Shown piece after piece: positions 23,153 to 36,270 of a stretch of 64,000 bases of DNA (position 1 is the stretch's first letter; every line of letters begins with the position of its first letter). Source of the stretch: Channa striata (lineage: Eukaryota; Chordata; Actinopteri; Anabantiformes; Channidae); the NCBI GenBank assembly GCA_033026295.1, contig CM065185.1:19214001-19278000 (forward strand). The letters run 5' to 3'. The position numbers and the translations under genes were made by a program. The notes below the pieces were generated by a model, which did no database searches, was not told where the DNA came from, and saw only the letters and a program-made list of their open reading frames with translations.

Positions 23153-24473
23153 ATTCTTTTTTTAGCTTTGTTATCCAGTGAGAGTTCTGTAAGCAGGAAT
23201 CTTCCCTCCCCCTCTGCAAAATCCTGCTACACGGTTTCGGTGTTACATGTTCTTAGTTAGGAGTTTATGACAGTAGGTGCACTGGGGCTGAAAGTTCTGT
23301 TCAATTGTGAACTGGGTTGTTTTGGTATTAAATTGCAATTTTGACATTGTGCATTAAAGAGGTTTGCACGCCATACATTCCCCTTTGACACTTCACCGCT
23401 TTAAACTACTTGAGGTAGAAGGAAATGTTGCTCTTAAGAATGGGGAGTACAGCATGAGAAGCTGGGAAAATGTGATGTGGAAAGTGGAGATAGAAGTGGT
23501 CGCAGCACATGTGAGGGAAGTGGCTTTAACGAAAACCCTGGAAGAACCGCAGAGCTCCGTGTCTTGAAAATTGCACCGCTGGGAAGATACTTTGCAGAAC
23601 CCTCAAACTCCAGGAGAACCTGTGGTGCTGGGGGAGACGGAGATAAGAAGGAAGCTTTGTACTTGTCACTTTTATGACTGAAACAAAAATGGAACGACCA
23701 TCACATTATCTTTGTTTGACATTACGAGTCCTGCAGTAATGCACGGTGGCATTTTGGCTGCTCGGCCGCCTGCTGTATCAGCAGGAAGGTTTATCGCTAT
23801 ACGCCCTCGCCATGCCTTTATCGCTCCCCTCACATAGGGCAAATAAAGGTTGGTTATTTGATAAAATAAATTATCACGGGCTGTTTACAGCAAGGCAGAG
23901 TCCTGCTTTCTCCCTCAGGTTTTGGCCACAAAAACACCTGGACGCTGTTGCTCCCAGATACGGAACACTATCCTGCAACAGTAACGAGGATTTTAAATGT
24001 TCAGGTTGATTCTCGGGTTCTGTGTCTGCAGCTCGGAGAGGATGAAAGGAAGCGCAACGGTTTCTGTGCATGAACGTATTCAGTATGTAAAGTTTAATTA
24101 ATACCTGTATGATATGAAATATTGAGCTGCTTTCAGATTTTATGTCCAACCGGACTTTTGCTCGGCCGACCTGACACAGCTTTGCTCTTTTTGCACCAAA
24201 ATTACTTGTTCATTAATTCCCATCTTCGATGGAGAGTTGGCCCGTGCTCGGCGCTCCCATCCCATCCACTTTCCTCACACCTCTGGGGCCAATTAGGGCA
24301 GTGGTGCTGAAAATAAATGTAACATGGTGGCAAAACAGCATTTACTTCAAAACCTCGAGCCTAATTTGAAGATCTCGCTCTGATCTGAAGTTGAATTAGC
24401 AGAGTGAGATTCCCTTTGATCTCATAGGTTTTGCATTTGTTGCCAACTTATTGAGTGGAGACTCCAGAGAGTG

Positions 24474-24476
<3 letters not shown>

Positions 24477-24552
<76 letters not shown>
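24477..24552. repeat. (CA)n microsatellite, about 76 bp
   Basis: Uninterrupted CA run, the third longest simple dinucleotide tract in the window. Confidence 0.97.
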
Positions 24553-24554
<2 letters not shown>

Positions 24555-27500
24555 TGCAGGCATTTCTTTGTGTAACATAAAACACTGCATTCTCCAAAGT
24601 GTATAAAGAGAATCACACATAGCCATCACAAATAAATGCTAAAACCAAAACCTCGGTCCAGTCTTGGTGGAAGATTCTCATTCATAATAATAAAACTGTG
24701 CTGCTGAAGTTAATTAACAATTTCTAAAAACACCAAGGTGCTGCTGAAAGAATGTCAAAGGTCAGATCATCAGTCCAGTTGTGAAACACCCGCCGGTCCG
24801 ATTCTCTGCACTCACACCCCTGCAGGATGTTTGTTGTGTGAGATGTCCATAAAAGCATAAAGCACATTCAAACATTTCTTCATGCCTCCATCACTCCACA
24901 ATGTATCTGTGCACGCTACAGAGCGTCTGCTGCACGGAGCATGATGACAACCTTCCAGAGCTCCGTCTGTAAAAGCCAATGTTTTCCAGGAACCGGATTC
25001 TAGGCTTAAACCCCAAAACCAAGATTTTGCTTCGACAAGTGTTCTGAAGGATTTCAAATGAAATGGGATCAAACGAGACAAACAGAGGAAAAACAGTTTG
25101 TGATTAGATGGAAACAGGTCCAGTTTGCACACACACACACACACACAGAGCAGACGGCCACCTGTGTCCACCCAGTCAAATCCAGACTGTCGATGGAGTG
25201 TGGACAGACACATGGACGGACGCTTGTCAGACTCAGGTGGCTCTTCCCGACACACCGCCTCGGGCTCTTTCGTCTTCATTTGGACTGTGTTAAAATTAAA
25301 GGAAGCCCCCCTACACACACACACACGCACACACACACTGCGTAGCCACCTGAGCACCAGTGAACCACACATTGTGTCTACACAGAAAAAAAAAATCGAT
25401 AACACATGAGGCCACTGGGTTCAAAACATTATTGGCTGTGAATTCTGGTGTTCAGGTGTTGTGGCTTGTGTATTGAGCTGCTTGTTGGCTGCTAATAGCT
25501 CCTCTGTGGGTGAGTGGGACTCCATCGCGCCGCTCTTCTGTGGGACGGAGTCCTGTTCCCTCGCACCCAAACAACAATTAAAAGCCATTAGTCCAAACTC
25601 TGCGTACAACGACCCAACACTTTCTGTGTTGTACTACAACTGTACAAAAATGTGTTTCTTTAGAACAAAACATCTGAAATCACCTTTCAACAAAATGTGG
25701 CATTAAAAGCTATTAGGGAACAAAATGACACATGTTGATGCTCACGAGGACCCAGGACCAGACACAACCTGACCCGACTGAGCAGAACTTGGACGTGAGT
25801 TGGGTCTTGATTCCACAGACCCGTTGGGACCCGTGAAGACGTCAAGCTCACGTCTCCTTGTAGCATTTGTTAGTATAGAAGCATTCAGTTAAAAACTAAA
25901 GTTTACCGATCGTGTTTAGTTGCTCGATTAAACGAACCCATAACTTTTATTTTTGATTTTATTTGACTCTTTGAAAAGTGCAAATTCAATCCACCCAGTA
26001 CAGCATCAACAGAAAATGGATTTTCCCTTTACTAGTTATGTGCCACAAACTCAACGGCCCATTTATGTATTTTTACACATCGAGCCACTGGTTCAATGCA
26101 GAAATAGCAGATTTAGCTGCTGTTTAGTCCCATTGTGCTTCGTCTGTGCGTCTGCACTTTGTGTATTATGAGCGATTTCACAACTTTAGGATCCACCTCA
26201 GTTTGCCTGTTTGAAATCAGCTTCATCTCGGATGTGTTTGTTGCCCCGTCGCATCCAATATTGCAAAAATTACGTAATATAACAATCATATATCCATCCA
26301 TCTATCTCATTTTCCTCCAGAGGCCTGGGGAATACATCTCATATGCTCTGTGAGTTCAATATGTGGGAGGTTTTTTGCTGTTTGAGGAGCTTTTCTAGCA
26401 GCCTTGACTATGACCTCAAGAGAGGACGGATAATAACTTCACTGCAATGAATGTTCAAAGTTAGTTTGCCCTCCACCCACAGCTATATCTCCAATTTCTG
26501 CATTTGCTTTCAAGCTCGCTCCCTCCTAGTCCCCACGACCTCTCTCTCCGTCTCTCCGCCACACATGAACGTCTCTGTCCACATCTGCTGTATGTGTGTG
26601 TGTGTGCACCGTCTGTCTCATTCTCACTATCTGTGCTTAAGAATACGTCTACAGCATGTGCATCTGCTGTTGGGACAAATATCCAAATTTCACCTTGCGT
26701 TCAGTTGTTTCATTCTGTCTTTTGTCATCTAGTGCCGCTGAATTTCACTTTACCGGAATCACAACTAGGACCTTAAATGTTGATGAATTTACCCTCATTT
26801 CAAGTAGACAGATAAAAAAATGAGTCGTTCATGCTGCAACTTGGCGTCGCTTTGGGGCTTTTAGCCTCTTTTAGCTGATAGTTAGGTTTTTTTGACACAC
26901 ATATTCATCTCCTGCAGCAGCAGTCAGCAGTTTTTAGGTAAACCCACTGTGCTTCAGCTGACAGACAAACTGAGGAGAGAGAAAGATCTAGAAGCTAAAG
27001 ACCCGGATAATTTGATCAGGAAGTAGATCCCAGGTGGATTTCCCCTGAACTAAGATTCATCAAGACTGTGGAGATGCTCATAAAACGATAATCCTGGTCG
27101 ACATTGACCTTAGACGGGAGCTCTGTATTGCATCAAAGCCATTTTCTTTCCCTGAACATAATTAAAGTGTTGAACAAATATTGCTGTAGTACGAATATAT
27201 TTCCGAGCTGAGACGTGGAGAACAGCTCTGTGCTCATTGACAAAAGCTTTCAACATTTCTTCACGTTAGCAGCCTTCGAAGCTTGCAGCGCAGTAGGAGC
27301 CTGACTGACTGGTGTCCCGCTCTGGGTCGTCGCTGTGCGTGTTCGATTTTGACACCACTGACTGGTACCGACCCGAACAACATCGACTCACTCGGCCCAA
27401 GATCTTGGAGAAACTCGCTGCCCCCAACACTTCTGCACATGCTGCACTGCCGCCCGTTCACACAAGAAACCATCGAATTCCTTTGTGCAATGTGGCCAAT

Positions 27501-28279
27501 CAGCAGATTCACTTCCTGTCAGCTGTTGATTCCTGCAGGTGTAATATACTGTTTGTCTGCATGATTCCACACATTATCCCCTCCTCGTGTTTATGCACAT
27601 GAACTGATGCGTTATAAAAGTCCATGGAAAATCTTCCAGGTACCAACATAATCCACACAGGCGACACCTGAACCCCAGGGTCAGCGTGAACAGCATGCGT
27701 CACCACACCACCTCCTCTTATAATACGCCTTATTCAGAGGAGGCCAACGATTTTTCCTGTGTGATTACTCAGACTCCACGTGTTCGCCGAGTGCGAACGT
27801 TTGGTTTCCGGGTTGGTTGAAATGCATTCCACACTGTGCACATGGCAGATCAGTTTCTGAGCGACTGTCGCGCTGATGAAGTCATCTGACTCCAATTAAA
27901 CTGCAGGAAACGAGAGGCGCCTGCCAACGCGCCGCCTGCTCCTACCTGCTGCGGCCTCACGTAACCTCGCCGAATGTTTCGTCACCGCCATGTTTGTTTG
28001 GTGGCGTTGAGTTTCACAGGGGGTAAAAAATTTTGGTGGAATGTTGTTTTTCTTTCATTGTTTTCCTTTTTTTCACAACAATGTCAATTTAGGACGCGTC
28101 GCTCATCAAAAGCAACCTTGTCTGCCAGCTGCTCGGCAGAAAGCCTCTCTTCCACAGCCCGGCTGTTGTCATACGTTTAAATTATTCATCCGAATTTTAA
28201 TAGACAGGAATATGATTATATAGTTTGACAATGAAGAGGAGGGGGCAGAGGAAGGGGGAGGGGGGGATGTGGGGGTGAG

Positions 28280-28440
28280 AAAAATCCTCCAAAATTCATT
28301 TCAAACATTCATGCATATTTAATAGGCTGGGTGCCAAGACTTCACAAAGCAGTATAATCCCAATACGCGGCGAGTCGTTATCGCTGTCATAGGCAATATG
28401 CAATAATTCTTCCACTCTGCACCTCTTTGGAAGACCAAAC
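28280..28440. promoter_or_regulatory. Candidate conserved non-coding element
   Basis: Complex, non-repetitive AT-rich sequence with ATTCATGCATATTTAATAGG and GCAATATGCAATAATTC (octamer/POU-like and C/EBP-like cores), bounded by G-rich and homopolymer-rich sequence. It has no open frame of note. The call is based on composition only. Confidence 0.3.
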
Positions 28441-30670
28441 AGTGTGGTGCTGGCGTTCAACAGCCCCCAAAAAAAAGTCTTCCAAAGTCAGAGCCCACAG
28501 CTCCCATTAGCCGCACAGACCCTCCTCTCGGGCTCTTTGGCTTCCTTCACCGCCTCGCTTTGTACTCGACGGTGCTGCAACCTTCACTCCGCTTCCTGAT
28601 GGGTGTAAATGGGTGACGCGTGGGCGCAGCGTCTGCAAACACGCGTGCGTTTTTACCCCTCCCTCCAACCTCTCCACAACCCCAACGAATCCCACACTCT
28701 TTACTTTCGTGTGTGTGTGTGTGTGAATATTTTTAATTTGCATTCGCTCCCTCATTGCACAAGTGATCAGAAAATATGTGACAGAAAGTGTTCAATAATG
28801 AAGAAGTGCCGGGCGAGATGTTAAATTTCCCAAACACGGGGACGGGGAGGGGGAGGTGCTGATGGTGGCATCCAGCTGGTAACATCACGTCACCATGAAT
28901 AATAACTGTGTGTTCAATCACAGTATTGTTAATGTGATCCCAGATGACAGTGTACTCACTGTGTTTTCCATTTAGAGCATCGTAACTTTTCATTTACAGT
29001 ACTACAGTATTTTTAATTTAGACTATTTTACTGTATGTCTCTGTGAAATACACAGCCAGAGGAATGTGCTAAGAACTAATGCCATCAAGCTGCGGACCAC
29101 AGGCAGAACTAACGGTGGCCCCCCTCCAAGCACCGAGCCACCGACGGGTTCCGGTTTGTGGGTCATTTTGTATCGGGCGGCACAGAAAGAATAAATAATC
29201 CTTTTTTAAAAAAATTCAGTGACAATCATACTCTGTGAGATGTTTCATTAAAAAAATAACAAACAGATTCTCTCCATTTGTCCCTCCTGCATTTTAGCCA
29301 CGTGACACCAAAAATTAAACCAACAAGCTGAAATGAGTAAAAAACATGTACGATCATTTGTGAACACGCCTGGCACATCGAGCATGTGCGTGCTGGAAGA
29401 CGGAATATTTCATCACAATGATGTTATACATTGTACTGCACAAACGTTTCATAAATGTTTGCATTTTGTTCTCGTTTTAATTGCATGTCCGTCCATCTTA
29501 GAAGAGGAATCCCCCCTAACTTGCTCTCCCCAAGGCTTCGTCCTTTGTCCCGTATCCCAGATTTTCACGCTGTAGGTTTTACTGTCCAACTCCAATTAAC
29601 ATTTGGATTTAAAGTTCCCGCATAAGTGACTTTCTCCCTTTCATAAGGCAGGAGGCCAGTTTAAGCCAAGACCAGATCCCACACCACTTCATAAATGACA
29701 AGGTAGAAAGCACATGTGCTTCTGAACAGAGCAGCGGAGAAATGACTCAGGATGTACCAGCTGCTGGAATATGAGAAAACTGAAAATTTGTCGTGTAAAA
29801 GTTGGGATATGCCGGAAACTTTGGAACGCTCCAGCTCTTGCAGTTTTTTCCCCCTTTCTCTCTTGAAAAGTGACATTTTGAGAAGGTGCCCACGGGGCTT
29901 CTGTGGAGTTCAGGTGAATCTCCCAGTCGTGGCAGGTGACCACGTCAAAATGCTGCAGACTCGGAACAAGAGCCGGCGTCCGGCAGCCACCTGTTTCCTG
30001 CGCGGCTCCGCTGGGCTGCTGGCCTCCGTTCATAAACGTCGGGGAAATTACACATGTCAGCTGTGACCTGGGCAGCCGTGTAACGGGCGGCACGCGCAAT
30101 TAACCCGGAGAAGGTTTATTGGACTCGACGGCGCAGTGTGCATAGAGTGGAGGAGTGTGTGTGGCAATGGATGTACAGAAGCAAAGTGTGTGTGTGATTT
30201 CATTTCAGCACTTTTACAGTTAGTGTAGCGAGGAGCAATGTGACACTTGACAAACCAAAATTTTGGTAAAGCATTTTGGGAATGTGAAGACATTCTTGAA
30301 AGGTGAACATGTTTTGCAAAGTGGAAAATCGTTGAATTCTAAAATGTGGGGACATTTTAGAAAACGTGGAAATGGTTTTACAAAGTGAGGACAGCGTCAA
30401 ATTGTAAAGGCGTCTTTAGAAAGTTAAAAATAAAAAAAGTGAGGAGTTTTTGCTTGGAAAGAGTGTGAGGTTTAGATTTTCAGCCAAATTTAAGTGACCG
30501 CACAAACTGCGCAGATGTTCAGCGCACTGATTGGATCAGGCCACGTGCTGGAGGCGTGCGGGATCTGACATCACCAGGTCAACGCCGTGTGGAGGTGAGG
30601 CACATCGTGGCGTCGCTGTGCAGGTTTCAACCACTTTTATTCAAGCTAATTGATGATTGATGATTAAGTA

Positions 30671-30714
30671 ACAATTAAGACAATTGTCTTAATTGACAAT
30701 TAAGACAATTGTCT
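30671..30714. repeat. 24-bp perfect palindrome with direct duplication
   Basis: Positions 30672-30695 are a self-complementary 24-mer centred on CAATTG. The 19-mer ACAATTAAGACAATTGTCT at 30671-30689 is repeated exactly at 30696-30714. Confidence 0.95.
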
Positions 30715-30989
30715 GTTCTGAAAAGTTCTGATTCAGGCTTTGCTGGAAACAACATTTCTTGCTGGACTTTCAAAATAAGAGCATTTTGTGAGATTGATAA
30801 CATTAAAAACAGGAAGATGGCAGCGTGTGTAGTATGACTAAATGTAAATGTCTGTTACATGCTGGAAAAACGCTGAGCTCAGCGGGGTGACCCCACACAC
30901 AGCTGAGCACACGGGGTTTATCTGCACCACAGAAAACTGCTGCCTGTCACGGACCATTTGCTATTTCATCGTCTGAACTAAAACAATAC

Positions 30990-31165
30990 GCACTTTATCA
31001 GGAACACCTGGACACTCCAGTGCGGCAGCTCTGCCATCAGTTCTATTTTCACAATGAAGTTTTTAAGCTGAAACTGTCAGAAAGTCGATCATTAATTATG
31101 GAGCTCAAAGTGGGTTGAACTGGAGTACGTAATTACAGGAGGTGGTTCTAATGTTTTGCTCATCC
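30990..31165 (+). mobile_element. MITE-like element, copy 1
   Basis: Begins with CACTTTATCAGGAACACCTG and ends with GGTGGTTCTAATGTTTTGCT, end sequences seen in short non-autonomous DNA elements of fish. The 3' end matches, inverted, the left end of the element at 41512-41712. No transposase is encoded. Confidence 0.55.
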
Positions 31166-32394
31166 TATTTAAAACATTTAGGATAGTAATTTCCCTGCAC
31201 AGCGTCACATTTTGTTGAGTGAGGACAGCGTTTGTCCCGGGTGTGTGTGCCTGCGCTGATCTGTGTGAGCTGAAAGTGGCTGTTCAGCCTCCATCTGCGC
31301 TGAAAACTCTCATTCAGATTCACCATCACTCACCGTTTTTTTCTCCCCCCCAAACAAAGTGAACCTGGTTTGGAAGGGAAACAATTACTGCGGCTCTGTC
31401 ACAGATAGGTCTGCTGAGTGCCTCACTTCCTGTGAAAGTACGCCAGCTTTTTGATGAGCCTCTCCCCCTGCGCCCTCCACCCCCGCCTCCCTCTCGTCTC
31501 GCCCGTTTCATGGAGACGTTGGCGTGCTATCGCTGTTGGCCAGTCGTCCTGCTGCTTGAGATGTGCTCCCCGAGCTTCTGTCTGGAGGGAAACTGTGACA
31601 GCCTTATCTCCCCCGACGCTCACTCACCTGGAAAAAAGAAAGAGACGGGAAAAGAACGAGGGGGCTGAAGGGGTTCACAGCCTCACCGAGCATCACCCTC
31701 CACCACTGAAACCTACAGCGACAAAACAAAACCAAAAAACGTCCATTTCAAGAACCAGCCAGAGTTACGAGTAGGAGAAGACAGATAAGAGACACGGACA
31801 TCGAACTAGGATAAATACAGACGTTACACGTTTTTGATTCAGAAAATCCAACAAACCTGAATTGTTGTAAACCTGTGAAAGTCAGAGTGATGCACATCGG
31901 CTTTCACGCAGAGAAGAGCGGATTCGTGACAGCGTGGACAGTGGCGAAAGCAGGACTGTTGGCGATGGATCAAAAAAAAAAAAAAAAAAAAGAATTTCAG
32001 CATCTGGTTTTGCAGAATTGCCCCAAATTGCTGCTCTTGTTTGGTGATGTGCTGCCACCACAGGCTCACACATCACAGGCGCAGATTGACTGAGGTTGGC
32101 GACACTTGACTCAACGCTGCGCAGCTTCAAAGTCTGTCCTCATCTTTTATCTTCAAGTGGATCTTTTTTGTTTTGTTCCTCAAAACTCAACTTATTCATC
32201 ATCATCCGTTCTCTCCTTCTTCTTCGTGCGGCTCTGCTCAGGTCTGTTGGTGGAGCCGGAGCGACATTCTTCCACACAATGTTTACAATAATTTTTATTG
32301 TACATATTGGAATTCTACCACGTTGCATCTATTGCATGTTTGTCCCACTTAGGAAAATGGATTAAGTTTTCCTCTTTATGCCTCTGTGCCAGCG

Positions 32395-32533
32395 TGAGCC
32401 ATGTCCTCGTGAATGGTCTGCACTAATCGCTACACACCGACCAGGGAGCCGCTAGGCTCGGAGGGAGCAGGGAATCAAACCAGCAACTCATGGACCGGCG
32501 GACAGCCGCTCTACCCCCTGATCCACGGTCACC
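32395..32533 (-). mobile_element. tRNA-derived SINE fragment
   Basis: Read on the minus strand, it has an A-box-like TGGATCAGGGGGTAGAGCGG (32525-32506) and a B-box-like GGTTTGATTCC (32481-32471) at tRNA spacing. It is followed by a non-tRNA body. The cloverleaf is degenerate and the sequence continues past a tRNA 3' end, so it is a SINE and not a tRNA gene. Confidence 0.65.
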
Positions 32534-33382
32534 TCCTTGTGAGTGGGACGTCTCAGGAACTGGAACAGGGCAAATGTAAAGGTGCCACTGTGTCTTCTGT
32601 CCATCAGTTCAATGCCTCAGGCGCAGGGTGCCGGGACGGAGGGTCATCACATCCGACACACACTTAGACTTTGACGAATGAGAGAGTGAGTCTGGAGTGA
32701 AATGCGTAAAAAATACAAGTTGGCAGACGCTTGCCAAAGGTGTGAAGGAATCTTTGGTTATTCCATAAAACAGTGGACGCCTCATGTTTCTGATTTGTGT
32801 TGCTGGGCTTTATACCATAAATTAAATTACATGATGAGTTATGTGGACCGACTCACGACAGGATTCTGGTCCACAAACGTCTGCAAGATGATGCAGTTTT
32901 CATCATCGTATGAAACAGACCGTTACATACATACAGCGTGTCTTCGTGTCCTGCTGTTGTTTTATACGTCCTCACCGTCATTTCCCACGGGCTGCTGAGC
33001 TCACTGCTCATCCCTTTACCCCTTTCCTCGATGCCTGGAGACGGTCGAACGGCGGATTGTGTGTCGACAGTTTCCGGACTAGTCGACGTTCACAACGAGC
33101 TGGTTAAAACACAAAAGCAGCAAATGTGTAAACGTGTGTTTTCACGTGCATCTTTGCTGCTGTGGATGCAGGTACAGGTGAACATAGTTACACAATCCCA
33201 AAGTCTTTCATTAACACCTTGGCCCTCGGGTTTCCATGGAAACAAGCTTAGCGACTGCACACGTGAATGTGCTGGAGAGACGAAAGTCTGTCTTCTTCCT
33301 GCGTGTGTGTGTGTCTGTGTGTGTGAGAGAGCGATAACATATGGCAGCAGCAGCATGTGCAGTCTGTCACCGGGTAAATATA

Positions 33383-33384
<2 letters not shown>

Positions 33385-33422
<38 letters not shown>
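33385..33422. repeat. (TG)n microsatellite, about 38 bp
   Basis: TG run. The surrounding 33300-33750 is generally rich in short TGTG stretches, which keep frames open artificially. Confidence 0.95.
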
Positions 33423-33423
<1 letters not shown>

Positions 33424-33840
33424 ACGTTTTCAGTGATGCCGCCATGCATGTGTGCTGCACGAGCGGGACTGCTCGCGCTTTGCATGTGTCTGCATGTTAA
33501 ATATATATTTTTTAACGAACAAACTGCGGGAGTGTGTTTATGTGTGTGTCCGTGTGTGTGAGGCTGTTGGCCAACGTGTTGAAGTGAGCGTTGTGTGTTC
33601 ACGCAGGCCGCTCGAGTGTGTGTTCGTGTGTGAAGGGGAGAGACGGACAGAGCCTCTGTGGATCTTTGCTAGCATGTGATTTCTTGTGGTTCTGTCTCGT
33701 GTTCACGCATGTACATACGTCAGTGTGTGTTAGTGTGTGAGCACGTCTGCGGGCAGGTGATGGGTAAACGTGCCACGAAGAAGAGGAAACAACTAGATAA
33801 CTACCTGAGCGTCTTTGGAAAAGTTGCTGCTTGCCACCCT

Positions 33841-33843
<3 letters not shown>

Positions 33844-33914
<71 letters not shown>
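33844..33914. repeat. (CA)n microsatellite, about 71 bp
   Basis: Pure CA run; a second one of about 43 bp lies at 34063-34105. Confidence 0.97.
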
Positions 33915-33920
<6 letters not shown>

Positions 33921-34059
33921 CTTGTTGCATCACCATTCAGCACTCGGTGGCAGCATCCTGCGTTTTATCACCCACCAGATGCAAATTACCCTCCCGTGAC
34001 ATGCCAGTGCTTAAAAAGAGGAATTTTATTCGACCACTTTGACGCTGCCGGACAGGCGT

Positions 34060-34108
<49 letters not shown>

Positions 34109-34539
34109 CACTGTTAATTCCGGTCGAGCGCTGCTGCCTCGAGGGGAAGAAGAAGAAGAAGGAGGAAAACAAACACCGGAGGCGAACAGAGGCCTGGGGC
34201 CAATCGGACGACGTTAACACTCGTGTCCATTTGAGGCAGCTTTGATCTCACAGGTTTTATTATTGACGTCTTCAGAGACGCTGCTCAGACGTCTTCGCTC
34301 CTGCAGTTTATTGCATTGTACAACTTCAGTGGATCACACTGTCCACGAGCGCTGTTGACGCTGCAGCATCGTGAAGCCGCCGTACGGCACGTACTTGTGG
34401 ACCGACGTGTTCCCGTCTTCCGTCCTGCCTGTCTTTGATCATCATTACCTGCCCATGTGTCGGACACTGACCACTGACCTGGACGACGCCCGTGAACTAA
34501 ACGCCCGTCTCGCCGTCGCCTTGTTTCCCTTCTTTCACG

Positions 34540-34990
34540 TCACGTCTCCGTCCGCTTCGTCTAAAACGAGAGCGCGGCTAAAACAAGCAGCTTCCCCCTT
34601 TTTGACTGTGATCAGTGTCTCTCCTCACCTCCATCCTTCCCTTTTCTCTCTCTTGGCTCGTTGCTCGCACTTTTGCTTCCTCTCCTCCCCTTTACGCGTG
34701 TCTCCTCTGTTCGTCTCTTACCCTCCACGTGTCCGTCTGTCTTTTTGTTTTCCACCTTCTCTTTATAGGCTTCACTCTTTCCCTCTTTATCTCTGTGACT
34801 CACTCTTTCCCTCTGTATTTCGGTCCAGTCCTGACTCATTCGCTCGGTTTTCATCTCCACTTTCTTTTTCTGTCTCGGTGACTCGATCCTTCTGTTTGTC
34901 TGTGTTTTACTTTCTTCGCTCTTTCGCCTCCCGTTCCTCCGACTGTTTCTCCTTCTGTACATTTCTCCTTCTCTCTCTAAACATTTTGCC
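34540..34990. repeat. Pyrimidine-rich stretch
   Basis: About 450 bp in which C and T strongly predominate on the plus strand, in mixed CTTCCTC/TCTCTTTC words without a fixed unit. It yields a spurious 207-codon Ser/Leu/Phe-rich frame. Confidence 0.7.
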
Positions 34991-35297
34991 TTGAGAGTTT
35001 ATGTCTCTCGTTCGCTCGTAGTCACACCAAATATGGGCTCAGCTTCTCTCCAGCCTTTACCGTCCATCATCCTTCTGCCTCTGTATACAAACTGATCGAC
35101 TCAGACCTTGCTCCCCACACACACACACACACACACTTAACTGAAAGCACCCACTCCACGCATATGTATCCGAATTAGCCTCGGTTGCCCACGGCGACTT
35201 CCATCTTAATAAGTGCGTTGTTTATGGGCCTATAAGCAAAATGTTGCCTGCACAGCTCATTACTGCTGAGTGTGGAAGGAAACTCCCAGAAGGCTGT

Positions 35298-35343
<46 letters not shown>

Positions 35344-35929
35344 GACTCCATCGCAGGTCTCCTTTCCATCACACTCAGTGCTGTATCCTCCAGATACTGT
35401 AGTTATTTGATAAGTTACCTCGGATAATTGGTTTTTAATATTTGGCCACATAAAGAGCCATAAGTGGCAGCACAAACGTTAAAGACAACAGGGATACAGA
35501 GAGATTGTAGTGCCTGTATTACTGACGTCTGAGATCTTTATATACGGTACATTTACAGTCCTGTTGCTAGGCAAACATGTAGAAACAAATATTATATTCT
35601 ATCTATACTCTATGTATGATTCAGAGAGCACATTTTAGCTTCTATAACAGTATTTGTGGTTCGTATTGTCATGATTTGAATCCTTTCTTGACATCAGTTT
35701 GAACTGGCATATTGTCTTGGGTCAAGTCTTTCACCACGTTCGTTCCGGTACGTATACTGTACTTATGATATAAAAATATTTATCACTGGGTGGATTATCA
35801 GACTTGCAGTCGAATATTGTGGAGGATGTGACATGACACAACTCATATCTGCCAATGCCAAAGCAAAACTTTCTGGCAGGAAAGAATGAAACTTGCAGTA
35901 GCGTTTGGAAAAGTGCTGCAGGAAGCTCA

Positions 35930-36270
35930 GATTTAATAAGACAGTGGACAAATGCGTTCCCGTTCATGCATCTTTAGTTCATGGCTTATTAACATGATTT
36001 TCATTGTTTAGAACTGCTCGGAAAATATGCTAAGAAATATTTTGCTGCCAAGTTTGCTATGACATAATATTTATACCATATTTATAGCTGCAGACGCAGT
36101 GGCCTGTTAAGAAGTGAAAGCCTGGGACGCTCAAAGTCGACTGCATTGATTTATTTACATCTAGATTTAGCTCCATTTATACATGTGGCAGATTAAATAT
36201 TAGACGCATCCCATGCTGCAGTCCGGCTCTATGAAAGAGTCCCAAACAAAAGCTGAACAATGTGATCGTC
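35930..36270. promoter_or_regulatory. Candidate conserved non-coding element
   Basis: Long complex AT-rich single-copy-looking block with GTTCATGCATCTTTAGTTCA, ATGACATAATATTTATACC and ATTGATTTATTTACATCTAG. These resemble homeodomain, forkhead (TRTTTAC) and POU cores. There is no repeat signature or useful open frame. It is a composition-based guess. Confidence 0.3.

Larger units (their letters stand above)
21121..30600. other. Intergenic, no gene recognised
   Basis: Open frames here are short, lack family signatures and overlap each other on both strands. Contents seen: an A-run at 22551-22561, (CA)n at 23108-23148 and 24477-24552, shorter CA runs near 25128-25147 and 25313-25338, and a conserved-looking AT-rich block at 28280-28440. 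I find nothing else to annotate. Confidence 0.7.

Noticed and set aside
32471..32533. tRNA gene on the minus strand
   Set aside because: A- and B-box-like motifs are present, but acceptor-stem pairing is not visible and a non-tRNA tail follows.
32938..33561. 207-codon open frame (plus)
   Set aside because: It is kept open by TGTG repeats (Cys-Val runs) and has no recognisable domain.
34371..34994. 207-codon open frame (plus)
   Set aside because: It is a Ser/Leu/Phe-rich translation of a pyrimidine-rich stretch, with no domain, signal or splice support.
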